Positions 8,461-15,643 of a DNA stretch of 64,000 nucleotides are shown here, piece after piece. Origin of the DNA: HGM12587 sp045128635 (GTDB taxonomy: Bacteria; Bacillota; Clostridia; Lachnospirales; Lachnospiraceae); the NCBI GenBank assembly GCA_045128635.1, contig JBGVRS010000066.1, positions 44,639 through 108,638 on the forward strand, given 5' to 3'. Both the position numbers and the translations under genes were made by a program. The notes beneath the pieces were generated by a model, which saw nothing but the letters and a program-made list of their open reading frames with translations, was not told the DNA's origin and made no database searches. Positions within the stretch are counted from its first letter, which is position 1. The number at the start of each line of letters is the position of its first letter.

Positions 8461-8913
8461 TTAGTAAGAACCATAACCGCGGAAAGTAACAGATTCTGAA
8501 CCAGTGTTACTCTTTACGGTGCCTTTAAACTCAATTTTGTATTTACCTGAACCGCTTGATTTTAAATAACCGGTATATAAGATAGTAGGTCCTTTTAAAT
8601 TAAGTGTTTCAGAATCAATTTTAACATAAGTTCCAGAAGATGAATATTTATATAATGTTGTGGTTCCAGAAACTGAGGTAACCGAAGAAATTCCGGAAAT
8701 ATTTAATTGATATTTAGTTTTAGTCGAACTAGGATAAACACCTATATCAGCAGATGAAACATAGGTATATAAAGGAACAATGGTATCGGCATTTACATTC
8801 TGAATGGAAATTGGCATAGAATCATTTTGGGCCAATACCTGTAATGGTGAGATGGTAATGGCGGTTACAGTCATTACAGATAAAAAAAGGGTTAAAAATG
8901 TTTTGAATTTCAT
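8461..8913 (-). CDS. Small secreted protein of unknown function
   Basis: 150 residues with a clear signal peptide (MKFKTFLTLFLSVMTVTAITI, cleavage near VLA-QND, about residue 29). The mature part is Ser/Thr/Gly/Tyr-rich and beta-like, with no cysteine and no sorting signal. It is the last gene of the operon XRE - ECF sigma - DUF4367 anti-sigma - this gene, with a 68-bp gap and its own AAAGGAG site. The context suggests an envelope protein controlled by the sigma/anti-sigma pair. No catalytic motif seen. Confidence 0.75.
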   Translation of the reverse strand: MKFKTFLTLFLSVMTVTAITISPLQVLAQNDSMPISIQNVNADTIVPLYTYVSSADIGVYPSSTKTKYQLNISGISSVTSVSGTTTLYKYSSSGTYVKIDSETLNLKGPTILYTGYLKSSGSGKYKIEFKGTVKSNTGSESVTFRGYGSY

Positions 8914-8981
8914 AGTTGGTCTTCTCCTTTGAAAAAAATTTTATAAATATATAAACACCAACTTGCCTTTTTTTCTACAAA

Positions 8982-9668
8982 TTATTTTATGTTTTCTGCG
9001 AGATTTATCATCAAATCTTTCTGTAATGTAGAACAGAGTCTAAAATATTCTGTATCAGTATTCCAAATCACATAATTCATAAAATTTGAATCGTCTGACT
9101 CGAAAAAGTTCCCAGTGCAATTGTTAATTTGAATATCAGTAACATTATAATGTTCATTATCAATGTAAATAGTTCGTTTTTGAACAAAAACAAACAATTC
9201 TATTATATCACCGGAAGAATTTTCGTATCGCCAATAGCTTTGCTCGTCATCTGTTAATGAATGGGTGAGGTAAAAACCGTCAGGTAGACTGTTCAGTTTT
9301 GAAGAAGATTTATTTTTAGAATTATTCGGAACAAAATCAACTTGTATGTATTTTTCATGTATTTCTATGAAAACATTATAACAAGCAGCACGTATTTCTT
9401 TAAATTGAAGTAGGCCTATAAATGTAATCCCAATAATTATTAATATTATCGAAGCGATTTTTTTGCCATAAAATAGCAGGGGTTTCCGTTTCTCACGTTT
9501 GACGTGTCTTTTAATAAAATCATCTAAATTTCTTTCATAATTGATGGGTAGTTCAAATGTTTCCAGTTGTTTCTCTGTAGGAATGGAAGAATTTTCTTCA
9601 TAGGTGTACTGTATTACAGCTGTTTTGATTAATGCTTCCCACAATTCATTTTTGAGAGTATCATCCAT
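8982..9668 (-). CDS. Membrane anti-sigma factor-like protein with DUF4367 domain
   Basis: 228 residues. The N-terminal 85 residues are cytoplasmic. One membrane helix lies at about 87-107 (IASIILIIIGITFIGLLQF). The extracytoplasmic C-terminal half has the DUF4367 layout: LPDGFYL, a SYWRYENSSGDIIELFVF strand pair, and an NYVIWNTDTEYF block. This arrangement (short N-terminal sigma-binding part, single helix, DUF4367 sensor) is common for clostridial anti-sigma proteins. It starts 1 bp after the stop of the upstream sigma gene, so the two are probably translationally coupled. The signal sensed is unknown. Confidence 0.8.
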   Translation of the reverse strand: MDDTLKNELWEALIKTAVIQYTYEENSSIPTEKQLETFELPINYERNLDDFIKRHVKREKRKPLLFYGKKIASIILIIIGITFIGLLQFKEIRAACYNVFIEIHEKYIQVDFVPNNSKNKSSSKLNSLPDGFYLTHSLTDDEQSYWRYENSSGDIIELFVFVQKRTIYIDNEHYNVTDIQINNCTGNFFESDDSNFMNYVIWNTDTEYFRLCSTLQKDLMINLAENIK

Positions 9669-9669
9669 C

Positions 9670-10200
9670 TTAATATTCTCCTATTTTTTTTCGCAACATG
9701 ATCTTGGAACGATATAATCTCATTTGGACATTTTTCTTGCTGATACTTAAAAAATCTGCAATTTCATCATCACTAAATTCATTGACATATTTTAATTCCA
9801 AAACACATTTATATTTCTCATCAAGGTGTCTGATTTCATTCATTAAACGTTCAACCTGCTCCTGAAAGACCAAATTTGATAATAACTCGTCTTTGTCTGA
9901 AAAATCAGAAACAATATCAGTGAGGGGAATTTCTGTATGTTTACTGCTGTTTCGAAGAAAATTTTTACAATAATTTCTTGTGATTGTAATAATGTAATTT
10001 CTTGTTCTTATTGTTTGGTTTATATCAATATCATCTAAATGCTTAGCTAAAATAATATAAATTTCCTGAGAGATATCTTCTACAGTGTGTTCATCAGAAA
10101 TAAAACGCTTTATCGTATAATAAATGGTTTTCTTATAATTTTCGAACAATTCAATAAATTTATCGCATTCATCTTGGGTATCAAAAACTAAAAATATCAT
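9670..10200 (-). CDS. ECF-type RNA polymerase sigma factor
   Basis: 176 residues. Region 2 is at about 20-85 (YYTIKRFISDEHTVEDISQEIYIILAKHL). Region 4 HTH is at about 115-170 (LDEKYKCVLELKYVNEFSDDEIADFLSISKKNVQMRLYRSK). It lies between the XRE regulator (5-bp gap) and the DUF4367 anti-sigma gene (1-bp gap). It probably directs transcription of its own operon, including the secreted protein at 8461-8913, when released by the anti-sigma factor. Confidence 0.9.
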   Translation of the reverse strand: MIFLVFDTQDECDKFIELFENYKKTIYYTIKRFISDEHTVEDISQEIYIILAKHLDDIDINQTIRTRNYIITITRNYCKNFLRNSSKHTEIPLTDIVSDFSDKDELLSNLVFQEQVERLMNEIRHLDEKYKCVLELKYVNEFSDDEIADFLSISKKNVQMRLYRSKIMLRKKIGEY

Positions 10201-10205
10201 TTGTA

Positions 10206-10553
10206 TTAATTTCTCATTTCTTTGTAGTAACTTAACTCAATTGACATGATTGATTCAAAAATATCTAAGACACGTTTCTGCTCTTTTGGCGGAAGTATGT
10301 TTAGGCTTTTGGAAATATTTTTTAGGATCTCTGAATTATAATGTGATGACTCATTCCCAAGCAAAATATCAGCCGGGGTGTTTAATATGTTAGATAATTT
10401 GATCAAGGTATTAAGGCTTGGCGATTTTTCGCCTCGTTCCATGTAGGAAATAAAAATGGTACTGCAGCCAATTTTCTCTGCAAGAAGTTCTTGACTATAA
10501 CCAGATTTTTCACGATATTTCTGTAAACGTTTTCCAAATGCTTTTTTATCCAT
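10206..10553 (-). CDS. XRE-family transcriptional regulator
   Basis: 115 residues. A lambda-repressor-type HTH is at residues 7-62 (LQKYREKSGYSQELLAEKIGCSTIFISYMERGEKSPSLNTL pattern). The C-terminal part has no known sensor domain. It is the first gene of the XRE - ECF sigma - anti-sigma - secreted protein operon. A perfect inverted repeat (10577-10597) overlaps the likely -10 region upstream, suggesting autorepression and control of the sigma gene. Confidence 0.9.
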   Translation of the reverse strand: MDKKAFGKRLQKYREKSGYSQELLAEKIGCSTIFISYMERGEKSPSLNTLIKLSNILNTPADILLGNESSHYNSEILKNISKSLNILPPKEQKRVLDIFESIMSIELSYYKEMRN

Positions 10554-10576
10554 AACATACTCCGTGAGGTTAAGTT

Positions 10577-10597
10577 TATAATACCGTTGGTATTATA
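10577..10597 (-). promoter_or_regulatory. Operator-like inverted repeat over the XRE operon promoter
   Basis: Perfect 9-bp arms TATAATACC / GGTATTATA separated by GTT. On the minus strand the outer arm supplies a TATAAT -10 box (10597-10592) about 40 bp before the XRE start codon, so a repressor bound here would block transcription. Confidence 0.6.
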
Positions 10598-10745
10598 ACG
10601 AATTATACAATTTAGATTAAAACACCAACAGTAACACATAGTTGTTGAGATAATACTGAAAGTTTTTATCGGATTTTGTAGAAAAAAATTTTTATATTGT
10701 GTTAATTAGTCTAAACCAATTTTAAAATTATATTTTAGAAATTAG

Positions 10746-10773
10746 TTTACATATTTCATCAAATTTTCTCTTT
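10746..10773 (+). promoter_or_regulatory. TcdR/UviA-type promoter of the sigma gene itself
   Basis: -35 TTTACA (10746-10751), 16-nt spacer, -10 CTCTTT (10768-10773), only 23 bp before the ATG. It is identical in boxes and spacing to the endolysin 1 promoter. It implies positive autoregulation, as known for TcdR. Confidence 0.75.
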
Positions 10774-10796
10774 ACCAGCAATGGAAGGAGAAATTG

Positions 10797-11333
10797 ATGA
10801 AAATATATAATTTGCTAGTAATAGCTCAAAGAGGAGATAAAGAATCGTGCTATGCTATCCTAGAAAGCTTTGAAGGATTGATAAAAAAATATGCTAAAAA
10901 ATTGTCATATGAGGATGCAGAGCAAGATGTTATATGCTATTTTATTGAACTCATATATAAGTTTCCGCTGGAAAAGTTTAGAGAAGATGATGAAGGAAAG
11001 GTAGTGGCTTACATTACAAAATGTATATACCATGAATACATTCGCTTGCTGAAGCAAGTTGTACAGCAGAAAAAAGAAATAAATTATTCATGTTTATCTG
11101 AGGAACAGTTACATATGTTAGAAATTCGAATCTCGAGGAAAGATAACTATGAACAACTTTTCTTGTCTGAATTGCGTCAAAATTTAGAAGAAAAAGAATG
11201 GGATATTTTAAAAAAAATTTACATAGAAGGAAAGGCAGTTTCCAAAATTGCAAAGGAGAAAGGTATTAGTAGACAAGCAATAAATCAGATGAAAAAAAGA
11301 GCCTTGCAAAAAATAAGGAATTATTATGATTAA
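10797..11333 (+). CDS. TcdR/UviA-like alternative sigma factor
   Basis: 178 residues from ATG 10797 (a TTG one codon upstream is possible); AGGAG sits 6 nt before. The N-terminal half has a helical region 2-like part (KKYAKKLSYEDAEQDVICYFIELI). The C-terminus has a sigma region 4 HTH (WDILKKIYIEGKAVSKIAKEKG, then ISRQAINQMKKRALQKI). Size and N-terminal pattern resemble the group 5 factors UviA, TcdR, BotR and TetR, which control bacteriocins and large toxins in clostridia. Decisive support is its promoter, which has the group 5 boxes, and the same boxes before the holin and both endolysins. Alternatives: a conjugative-element sigma-like regulator. It ends at a strong terminator (11344-11388). 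An IS200-type element separates it from the holin gene. Confidence 0.8.
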   Translation: MKIYNLLVIAQRGDKESCYAILESFEGLIKKYAKKLSYEDAEQDVICYFIELIYKFPLEKFREDDEGKVVAYITKCIYHEYIRLLKQVVQQKKEINYSCLSEEQLHMLEIRISRKDNYEQLFLSELRQNLEEKEWDILKKIYIEGKAVSKIAKEKGISRQAINQMKKRALQKIRNYYD

Positions 11334-11343
11334 TGTTCGAAAA

Positions 11344-11388
11344 CAAAAAGTTTTATCCTTAAATTGATGAATTGAGGATAAAACTTTT
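11344..11388 (+). terminator. Terminator of the sigma gene
   Basis: Perfect 15-bp stem (11344-11358 with 11374-11388), 15-nt loop, T run at the 3' side; 10 bp after the sigma stop codon. Confidence 0.85.
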
Positions 11389-11568
11389 TTTGTTATGGCT
11401 TTAGCTAGTTGAGCATGGTGGAATTTTTTGGGTTCCGAAAAATGAGATCATGCGAAATAAAAAACCACCTGCTATGCGGGTGGTGGAATAAGTGCTTATA
11501 GCACAAATCATCTTTCCGATATAATAGAGGTGTCCAAGCCACTATTAAAGAAAGGAAAGGTGATTTAT

Positions 11569-12024
11569 ATGGCACATAAGAGTAATGATATGGCATACAC
11601 AAAGTGGATGTGCAAATATCATATCGTCTTCACACCAAAGTATAGACGAAAAGTAATTTACAATCAATATAAAGAGAGTATACGAGATATTTTGAAACAG
11701 CTATGTTCATATAAAGGTGTGGATATTCTGGAGGGAGAATTAATGCCCGATCATATCCATATGTTAGTGACTATACCGCCGAAAATGAGTGTTTCCAGCT
11801 TCATGGGATATTTAAAAGGAAAAAGTGCATTAATGATTTTCGATAAGCACGCAAATTTAAAGTATAAGTATGGGAATAGACATTTCTGGGCAGAGGGATA
11901 TTACGTAAGCACTGTAGGACTGAATGAGGCAACTATCAGAAAGTATATTCAAGAACAAGAGAAACAAGATATCATGAAAGATAAATTAAGTGTAAAAGAA
12001 TATGAAGCCCCCTTTAAGGGGTAG
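11569..12024 (+). CDS. tnpA: IS200/IS605 family Y1 transposase TnpA
   Basis: 151 residues from ATG 11569 (GGAAAGG site upstream; an ATG at 11530 is in frame but lacks a site). It shows the Y1 HUH motif HIHMLV at about residues 62-67 with the upstream block MPDH. The catalytic tyrosine is in IRKYIQEQE near residue 126. YHIVFTPKYRRKV near the start is a family signature. Full length for IS200 TnpA, so the element may be active. Confidence 0.95.
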   Translation: MAHKSNDMAYTKWMCKYHIVFTPKYRRKVIYNQYKESIRDILKQLCSYKGVDILEGELMPDHIHMLVTIPPKMSVSSFMGYLKGKSALMIFDKHANLKYKYGNRHFWAEGYYVSTVGLNEATIRKYIQEQEKQDIMKDKLSVKEYEAPFKG

Positions 12025-12140
12025 CCGGTAGTACGTTGCCCTTTGAAGGGCAGCGACGAGTCAAGGGCGTAGTGGCTTGAACAAAGTGAAAGCCAGCGTC
12101 TTTAGGCGCTGGCCGGTAACTGCCCCCTTATAAGGGCGAG
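12005..12140 (+). other. Array of GC-rich hairpins between tnpA and the right end
   Basis: Consecutive short stem-loops after the tnpA stop: CCCC(TTTA)GGGG at 12009-12020, GCCC(TTTGAA)GGGC near 12039-12052, GCCAGCG / CGCTGGC near 12092-12112 and CCCTTATAAGGG near 12125-12136, then the right-end hairpin. They are far more GC-rich than the neighbourhood. They may be RNA structure belonging to the IS, or a remnant of a guide-RNA-like right end from a TnpB-bearing ancestor; not established. Confidence 0.4.
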
Positions 12141-12171
12141 CAAACCACGTCTTTTAGGCGTGGTTATGATT

Positions 12172-12396
12172 TTAACTGCTTAGTTTTGATTTGATGTCTG
12201 TAATATCCTCTTTAATGGTAGAGAGAATAGAAAAATTTTCTGTCAAGCAGTTTACCAAATTTTGGTATTCTTTTTCTCTAAGCTCTTGACGTTCTTCCAT
12301 GCGTTCATAACGTCGTATGGTATAAACGAATAATGAAACAAAAAGTAGAACCCATATTCCTTGAGAAGCTGCGACATCTAACAGTGTATTTTCCAT
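12172..12396 (-). CDS. BhlA/UviB-family holin-like protein
   Basis: 74 residues. A single membrane helix at about 13-29 (GIWVLLFVSLFVYTI) is followed by a charged amphipathic tail (RRYERMEERQELREKEYQ). This is the layout of the BhlA/UviB family, membrane proteins tied to bacteriocin or endolysin release in clostridia and bacilli. GGAGG lies 7 nt before the ATG. Its promoter 12416-12443 has the group 5 sigma form and it is the natural partner of the two leaderless endolysins. The stop codon lies next to the right end of the IS200-type element, so its 3' flank has been altered. Confidence 0.85.
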   Translation of the reverse strand: MENTLLDVAASQGIWVLLFVSLFVYTIRRYERMEERQELREKEYQNLVNCLTENFSILSTIKEDITDIKSKLSS

Positions 12397-12415
12397 AAGC
12401 CACCTCCTTTTCTAT

Positions 12416-12443
12416 AAGGAGAGAGTACGTATTATATTGTAAA
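12416..12443 (-). promoter_or_regulatory. TcdR/UviA-type promoter of the holin gene
   Basis: Minus strand: -35 TTTACA (12443-12438), 16-nt spacer, -10 CTCCTT (12421-12416), 20 bp before the start codon. Boxes and spacing are identical to the endolysin 2 promoter. Confidence 0.75.
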
Positions 12444-12514
12444 CAAAATTAGTTACAAATACTATCATATGAATTTGCACTTAAATATAATTATTGGGGG
12501 AGTTAATCATTAAA

Positions 12515-12557
12515 AAAGAGGCCGTAGCAGAATGTTTGTAAAAACATCTGTTATGGC
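12515..12557. terminator. Hairpin upstream of the holin gene, also carrying a promoter-like pair
   Basis: Arms 12521-12536 and 12542-12557 with mismatches. On the minus strand it is followed by CTCTTTTTTA, on the plus strand by TATTATTTTT, so it can act as a terminator in either direction. The minus strand also reads TTTACA-16 nt-CTCTTT (12542-12515); because this overlaps hairpin and T run it may be fortuitous. Confidence 0.5.
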
Positions 12558-12654
12558 TATTATTTTTGCTTTCTATTAAAAAAACACAAATGTAGAAGGT
12601 TTTTTTTGTATGTCCTTTTATAAGTTGTGTTTCCCATTGGGTAGAAAGGTGTTT

Positions 12655-12975
12655 ATGTACAATTTATCGAAAGTAGGCGTGAGAGTAAAGGATTTAAGAA
12701 AGAAAAGGGGAAATACACAAGAAGAAATATCCGAGAAACTAGGAATGAATATTAAAACCTATCGTGCAATTGAAACTGGAAATAGGGTAGGAAGAATCGA
12801 TACACTATGCACAATTGCAGAATATTTTGATGTATCTGTCGATTATTTGCTTAGTGGAGAAAAAAATATAGAAACAGAAGTTAGTCTAGAATATCAAAAC
12901 TTATCAAAGGAAAGAAAGGAATTGGCTCAAAAACTTATTCAGTCATTGATAGAAATTTTGAGTACTACAAAGTAG
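12655..12975 (+). CDS. XRE-family transcriptional regulator
   Basis: 106 residues from ATG 12655, preceded by GAAAGG; an in-frame ATG at 12610 lacks a site. The HTH is at about 11-65 (VKDLRKKRGNTQEEISEKLGMNIKTYRAIETGNRVGRIDTLCTIAEYFDVSVDYLLSG pattern). The C-terminal helix is charged. It faces away from the holin gene; whether it represses the lysis genes is not visible from the sequence. Confidence 0.88.
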   Translation: MYNLSKVGVRVKDLRKKRGNTQEEISEKLGMNIKTYRAIETGNRVGRIDTLCTIAEYFDVSVDYLLSGEKNIETEVSLEYQNLSKERKELAQKLIQSLIEILSTTK

Positions 12976-13494
12976 GGGGACGAGTGCCACGTTAAGGACC
13001 TAAAAAATAGATGAAGTAGAAAGTAAGATAGAGGCATGGATAAGACAAACAAGTTTTTTAAAGAGTAGTCCATGTCGAACCTTGATAATCGTATAGGACC
13101 CATATATTTCCGTGATTTCCTGTTCGCCTTTAGAAAATAAAGGTAACAGAGCTTCATTTTCGCGAAGAGAAATCTGACCTTATGGTTTGCCTGTGAAGGT
13201 TTTTAGCGAAGAGGCGTGTTTACCGGAGTTGCTTCCGGAGGTAATGAGCAGGAGGACGCACCTTGGGATAGAAAATATTCTGAGAGGTTGGCATCTGGTA
13301 ACGTCATCTGGATGGGCAGGGTGACGTTGCCGTGTTGGAGTTGGCAGCTCCGAGAGTATATGACCCGGCTGGGGGAGAAATGTGAAAAGAAGCAGTTGTG
13401 AGTCTTTTCACACATTTTCATTCAAGGGAATGTTCTTGTGTGAGGAGATTAGTGTGCACAATTTACTCAAATTCAATGGAAGGAGAATGATAAG
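12976..13494. other. 520-bp gap before the pilus operon, nothing recognised
   Basis: Several short overlapping frames on both strands, none with a convincing ribosome site or family match. 13200-13400 is noticeably richer in G+C than its surroundings and may be the leader of the pilus operon or a gene relic. No riboswitch consensus that I know was recognised. A hairpin with GTTGCTTCCGGAGGTAA-like symmetry lies near 13226-13243. Confidence 0.4.
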
Positions 13495-14664
13495 TTGGGA
13501 CTTAAAGAAGGCTCAGAGAATGATGTGGAGAACCCGGCAGCTTTTGATTCGGATAAGCTGTTTGAGGAGATTGTAGACTACTTTACCAGAGTTGAAAAAA
13601 AGGCTATCAACATGGTAAACAGAGAATTACTTGATAAAAGTGTCATAAATCAGATGGTTGTGAATTATCTGAGAGATAAAAAAGTATCAGATGAATTGTC
13701 GGAGAAGATGGTCAAGATGTTCGATGCTTACGTGTTTGGCTATCACATTTTGGAGCCACTGGTAAACGACGATTCAATCAGCGACATTAAGATTATCCGG
13801 TATGACAGAGTTCGTATCAAAAGAAATGGAAAACGTATGACTTCCGATATCAAGTTTAAGGATAATGGAGAGTTAAACCGTTTTGTAGAGTATGTCGCAA
13901 TCAGAAATAAAGTGAATATCAGTGACATTAATGCCGTACAGACTTTTACAGATAAACACAGCAATCCGAAGTTTATCCTTAGATTCAATATCTGTACACA
14001 GTATGTAAATTCTGTTCCAAACAGTTATCTTCATATCAGAAAGGTAAGTAAAGTAAAGCGTGGAATAGACTATCTTGTAAGTGAAGAAATGCTGGACAAT
14101 GCGACAGCAGAGTATCTGATCAAAAACGCAGAGAGTGCAAGCGGAATCCTGTTTACAGGAAAAGGTGCTTCTGGAAAGACAACATTGATGAATGAACTCT
14201 TAGAATATATTCCGGAAGATAAAAGCGGTCTAGCAATTCAGGAAAATGAAGAACTCTTTTCTGATACACATCCGGATTTGATGTTCCAGCATGTGGTAAT
14301 GAATCGTGGGGAAGGAAAAATCCAGTATTCCCTGCAGGATCTTGCAAGAAATGGTCTGCTGCTTGACCTTGATTATTTCATCATTGGTGAGATCAAAGGC
14401 GGTGAAGCTCTCTATTTCTTAAATGCAGCTTATACAGGACATCAGTGCTGGGCTTCAGTACACGGGATCAATTCCACGGAAGCCATTGATAAGCTTGCGG
14501 ACTATGTAAAATATGAAAGCGATTATTCCAAAGCGGATGTCATCAGAATGTTAAGGACTTTAGAAGTCATTGTTTTTATGGATGACTTTAAAGTAAAGGA
14601 AATCTCAGAAATCGTGGGATTTGATGAAGAAACCCAGAGACTTATCTATAAGCGTGTGCTGTAG
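13495..14664 (+). CDS. tadA: Tad/Flp pilus assembly ATPase (TadA/CpaF type)
   Basis: 389 residues from TTG 13495, 9 nt after GGAAGGAG; no in-frame ATG fits better. The N-terminal helical domain is about 1-120. The secretion-ATPase core has Walker A GKGASGKTT at about 222-230, a Walker B-like LDYFIIGEIKGGEA, and the TGHQCWASVHGI histidine box. It is slightly shorter than many CpaF proteins. It powers assembly of thin Flp-type pili. First gene of an operon with tadB, tadC and pilin genes; no TadZ or secretin is present, consistent with a single-membrane cell. Confidence 0.93.
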   Translation: MGLKEGSENDVENPAAFDSDKLFEEIVDYFTRVEKKAINMVNRELLDKSVINQMVVNYLRDKKVSDELSEKMVKMFDAYVFGYHILEPLVNDDSISDIKIIRYDRVRIKRNGKRMTSDIKFKDNGELNRFVEYVAIRNKVNISDINAVQTFTDKHSNPKFILRFNICTQYVNSVPNSYLHIRKVSKVKRGIDYLVSEEMLDNATAEYLIKNAESASGILFTGKGASGKTTLMNELLEYIPEDKSGLAIQENEELFSDTHPDLMFQHVVMNRGEGKIQYSLQDLARNGLLLDLDYFIIGEIKGGEALYFLNAAYTGHQCWASVHGINSTEAIDKLADYVKYESDYSKADVIRMLRTLEVIVFMDDFKVKEISEIVGFDEETQRLIYKRVL

Positions 14665-14678
14665 GAGGGCTGCTGGAA

Positions 14679-15632
14679 ATGAATACGATCATAGTATTAA
14701 AGGTCTGTCTGTTCCTTGCGCTGGGACTGACGGCTTTTTTATTGCTTTCTTATTTAAAAGAACACAAGCTCTCATCGGTGGCAGAAACAGTGTATGAGAA
14801 AGCAAGAGCGCAGGAGGAAGACAGACAGTTCGAACAGCTGCAGTTACTGCTGATTGAAGGACGACAGGAAAAGACGAATCTTTTGTACAAGCTGGATCTG
14901 CTTGTTTTGCAGAGTAATATCAGAAAACTGATCCCATTTGCCAGTACGGAAATATTGCTGGTACTGACGATCTTACTTGCAGCATCCGGATTTGCGGTAG
15001 TGACATCCATGACAGGAACATGGATCTTTGGCTTGTTGGGATTTATTGGTGTCTGCTTCCTTATTTATGTGGTGCTTTATTTTATGGCACTTAGTAATTA
15101 CAGAAAAACGGAAGAAAGCCTGATGACTTTTATCAATCTTTTAGAGAACTACAGCAGCATGGAAGATGAATTGATCGCTATTTTTTCAAGAATCCAGACG
15201 TTTCTTACAGAACCGGTAAAGTCGGCTGTAGAACAGTGCTGTATGGAAGCTGAAATGACTGGTGATAAGGGCAGGGCCATTAGAAACCTTGAAAAGCGTA
15301 TCGAACATGAAAAGTTCAAGGAACTGGTAAAAAACTTAGAGATCTGTTCCCGATATGAAGCAAATTACGGGGAAGTCATTAAAGACAGCAGAAGTCTGCT
15401 TAGAGAGTATCTTGCTGCAGTGAAAGAGAGAAAATCCATCATCAACAATGCAAGAATTGAGATCGCAATGATCATCGGATGCTGTGGATTGGTATTCTGG
15501 ATGATCAATGACTTTACACAGACGGGGATTTTCAGTCTGCTTCTTGGAAGTACCGTGGGAAATCTCATACTTGTTTATTGTATCCTGATGGTCCTGTATG
15601 CGTTATGGACCGTTGCTTTTGACAGACGTTAA
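14679..15632 (+). CDS. tadB: Tad pilus platform protein, TadB-like
   Basis: 317 residues, 14 bp after tadA with GGAGG before the ATG. Hydrophobic helices are at about 5-25, 85-130 (a pair), 262-282 and 290-312, with a cytoplasmic domain between (region of SSMEDELIAIFSRIQTFL and YEANYGEVIKDSRSLLREYL), a type II secretion F-like arrangement. It would form the inner-membrane platform with the next gene. Position in the operon and topology support the call more than sequence identity. Confidence 0.8.
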   Translation: MNTIIVLKVCLFLALGLTAFLLLSYLKEHKLSSVAETVYEKARAQEEDRQFEQLQLLLIEGRQEKTNLLYKLDLLVLQSNIRKLIPFASTEILLVLTILLAASGFAVVTSMTGTWIFGLLGFIGVCFLIYVVLYFMALSNYRKTEESLMTFINLLENYSSMEDELIAIFSRIQTFLTEPVKSAVEQCCMEAEMTGDKGRAIRNLEKRIEHEKFKELVKNLEICSRYEANYGEVIKDSRSLLREYLAAVKERKSIINNARIEIAMIIGCCGLVFWMINDFTQTGIFSLLLGSTVGNLILVYCILMVLYALWTVAFDRR

Positions 15633-15643
15633 GGAGGTAGGGA

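Larger units (their letters stand above)
11463..12165 (+). mobile_element. IS200-type element (IS200/IS605 family, TnpA only)
   Basis: A tnpA gene is flanked by subterminal hairpins, as in IS200/IS605 elements that transpose as single strands without inverted-repeat ends or target duplication. The left hairpin is at 11463-11483 (9-bp stem, loop TAT). The right hairpin is at 12143-12165 with AACCACG / CGTGGTT arms. No TnpB is present. Exact ends lie a few bases outside these hairpins. It lies between the sigma gene and the stop codon of the holin gene, leaving both intact. Confidence 0.8.

Noticed and set aside
12976..13494. c-di-GMP (GEMM) riboswitch before the pilus operon
   Set aside because: No segment matches the conserved aptamer core as I know it; left as unassigned leader.
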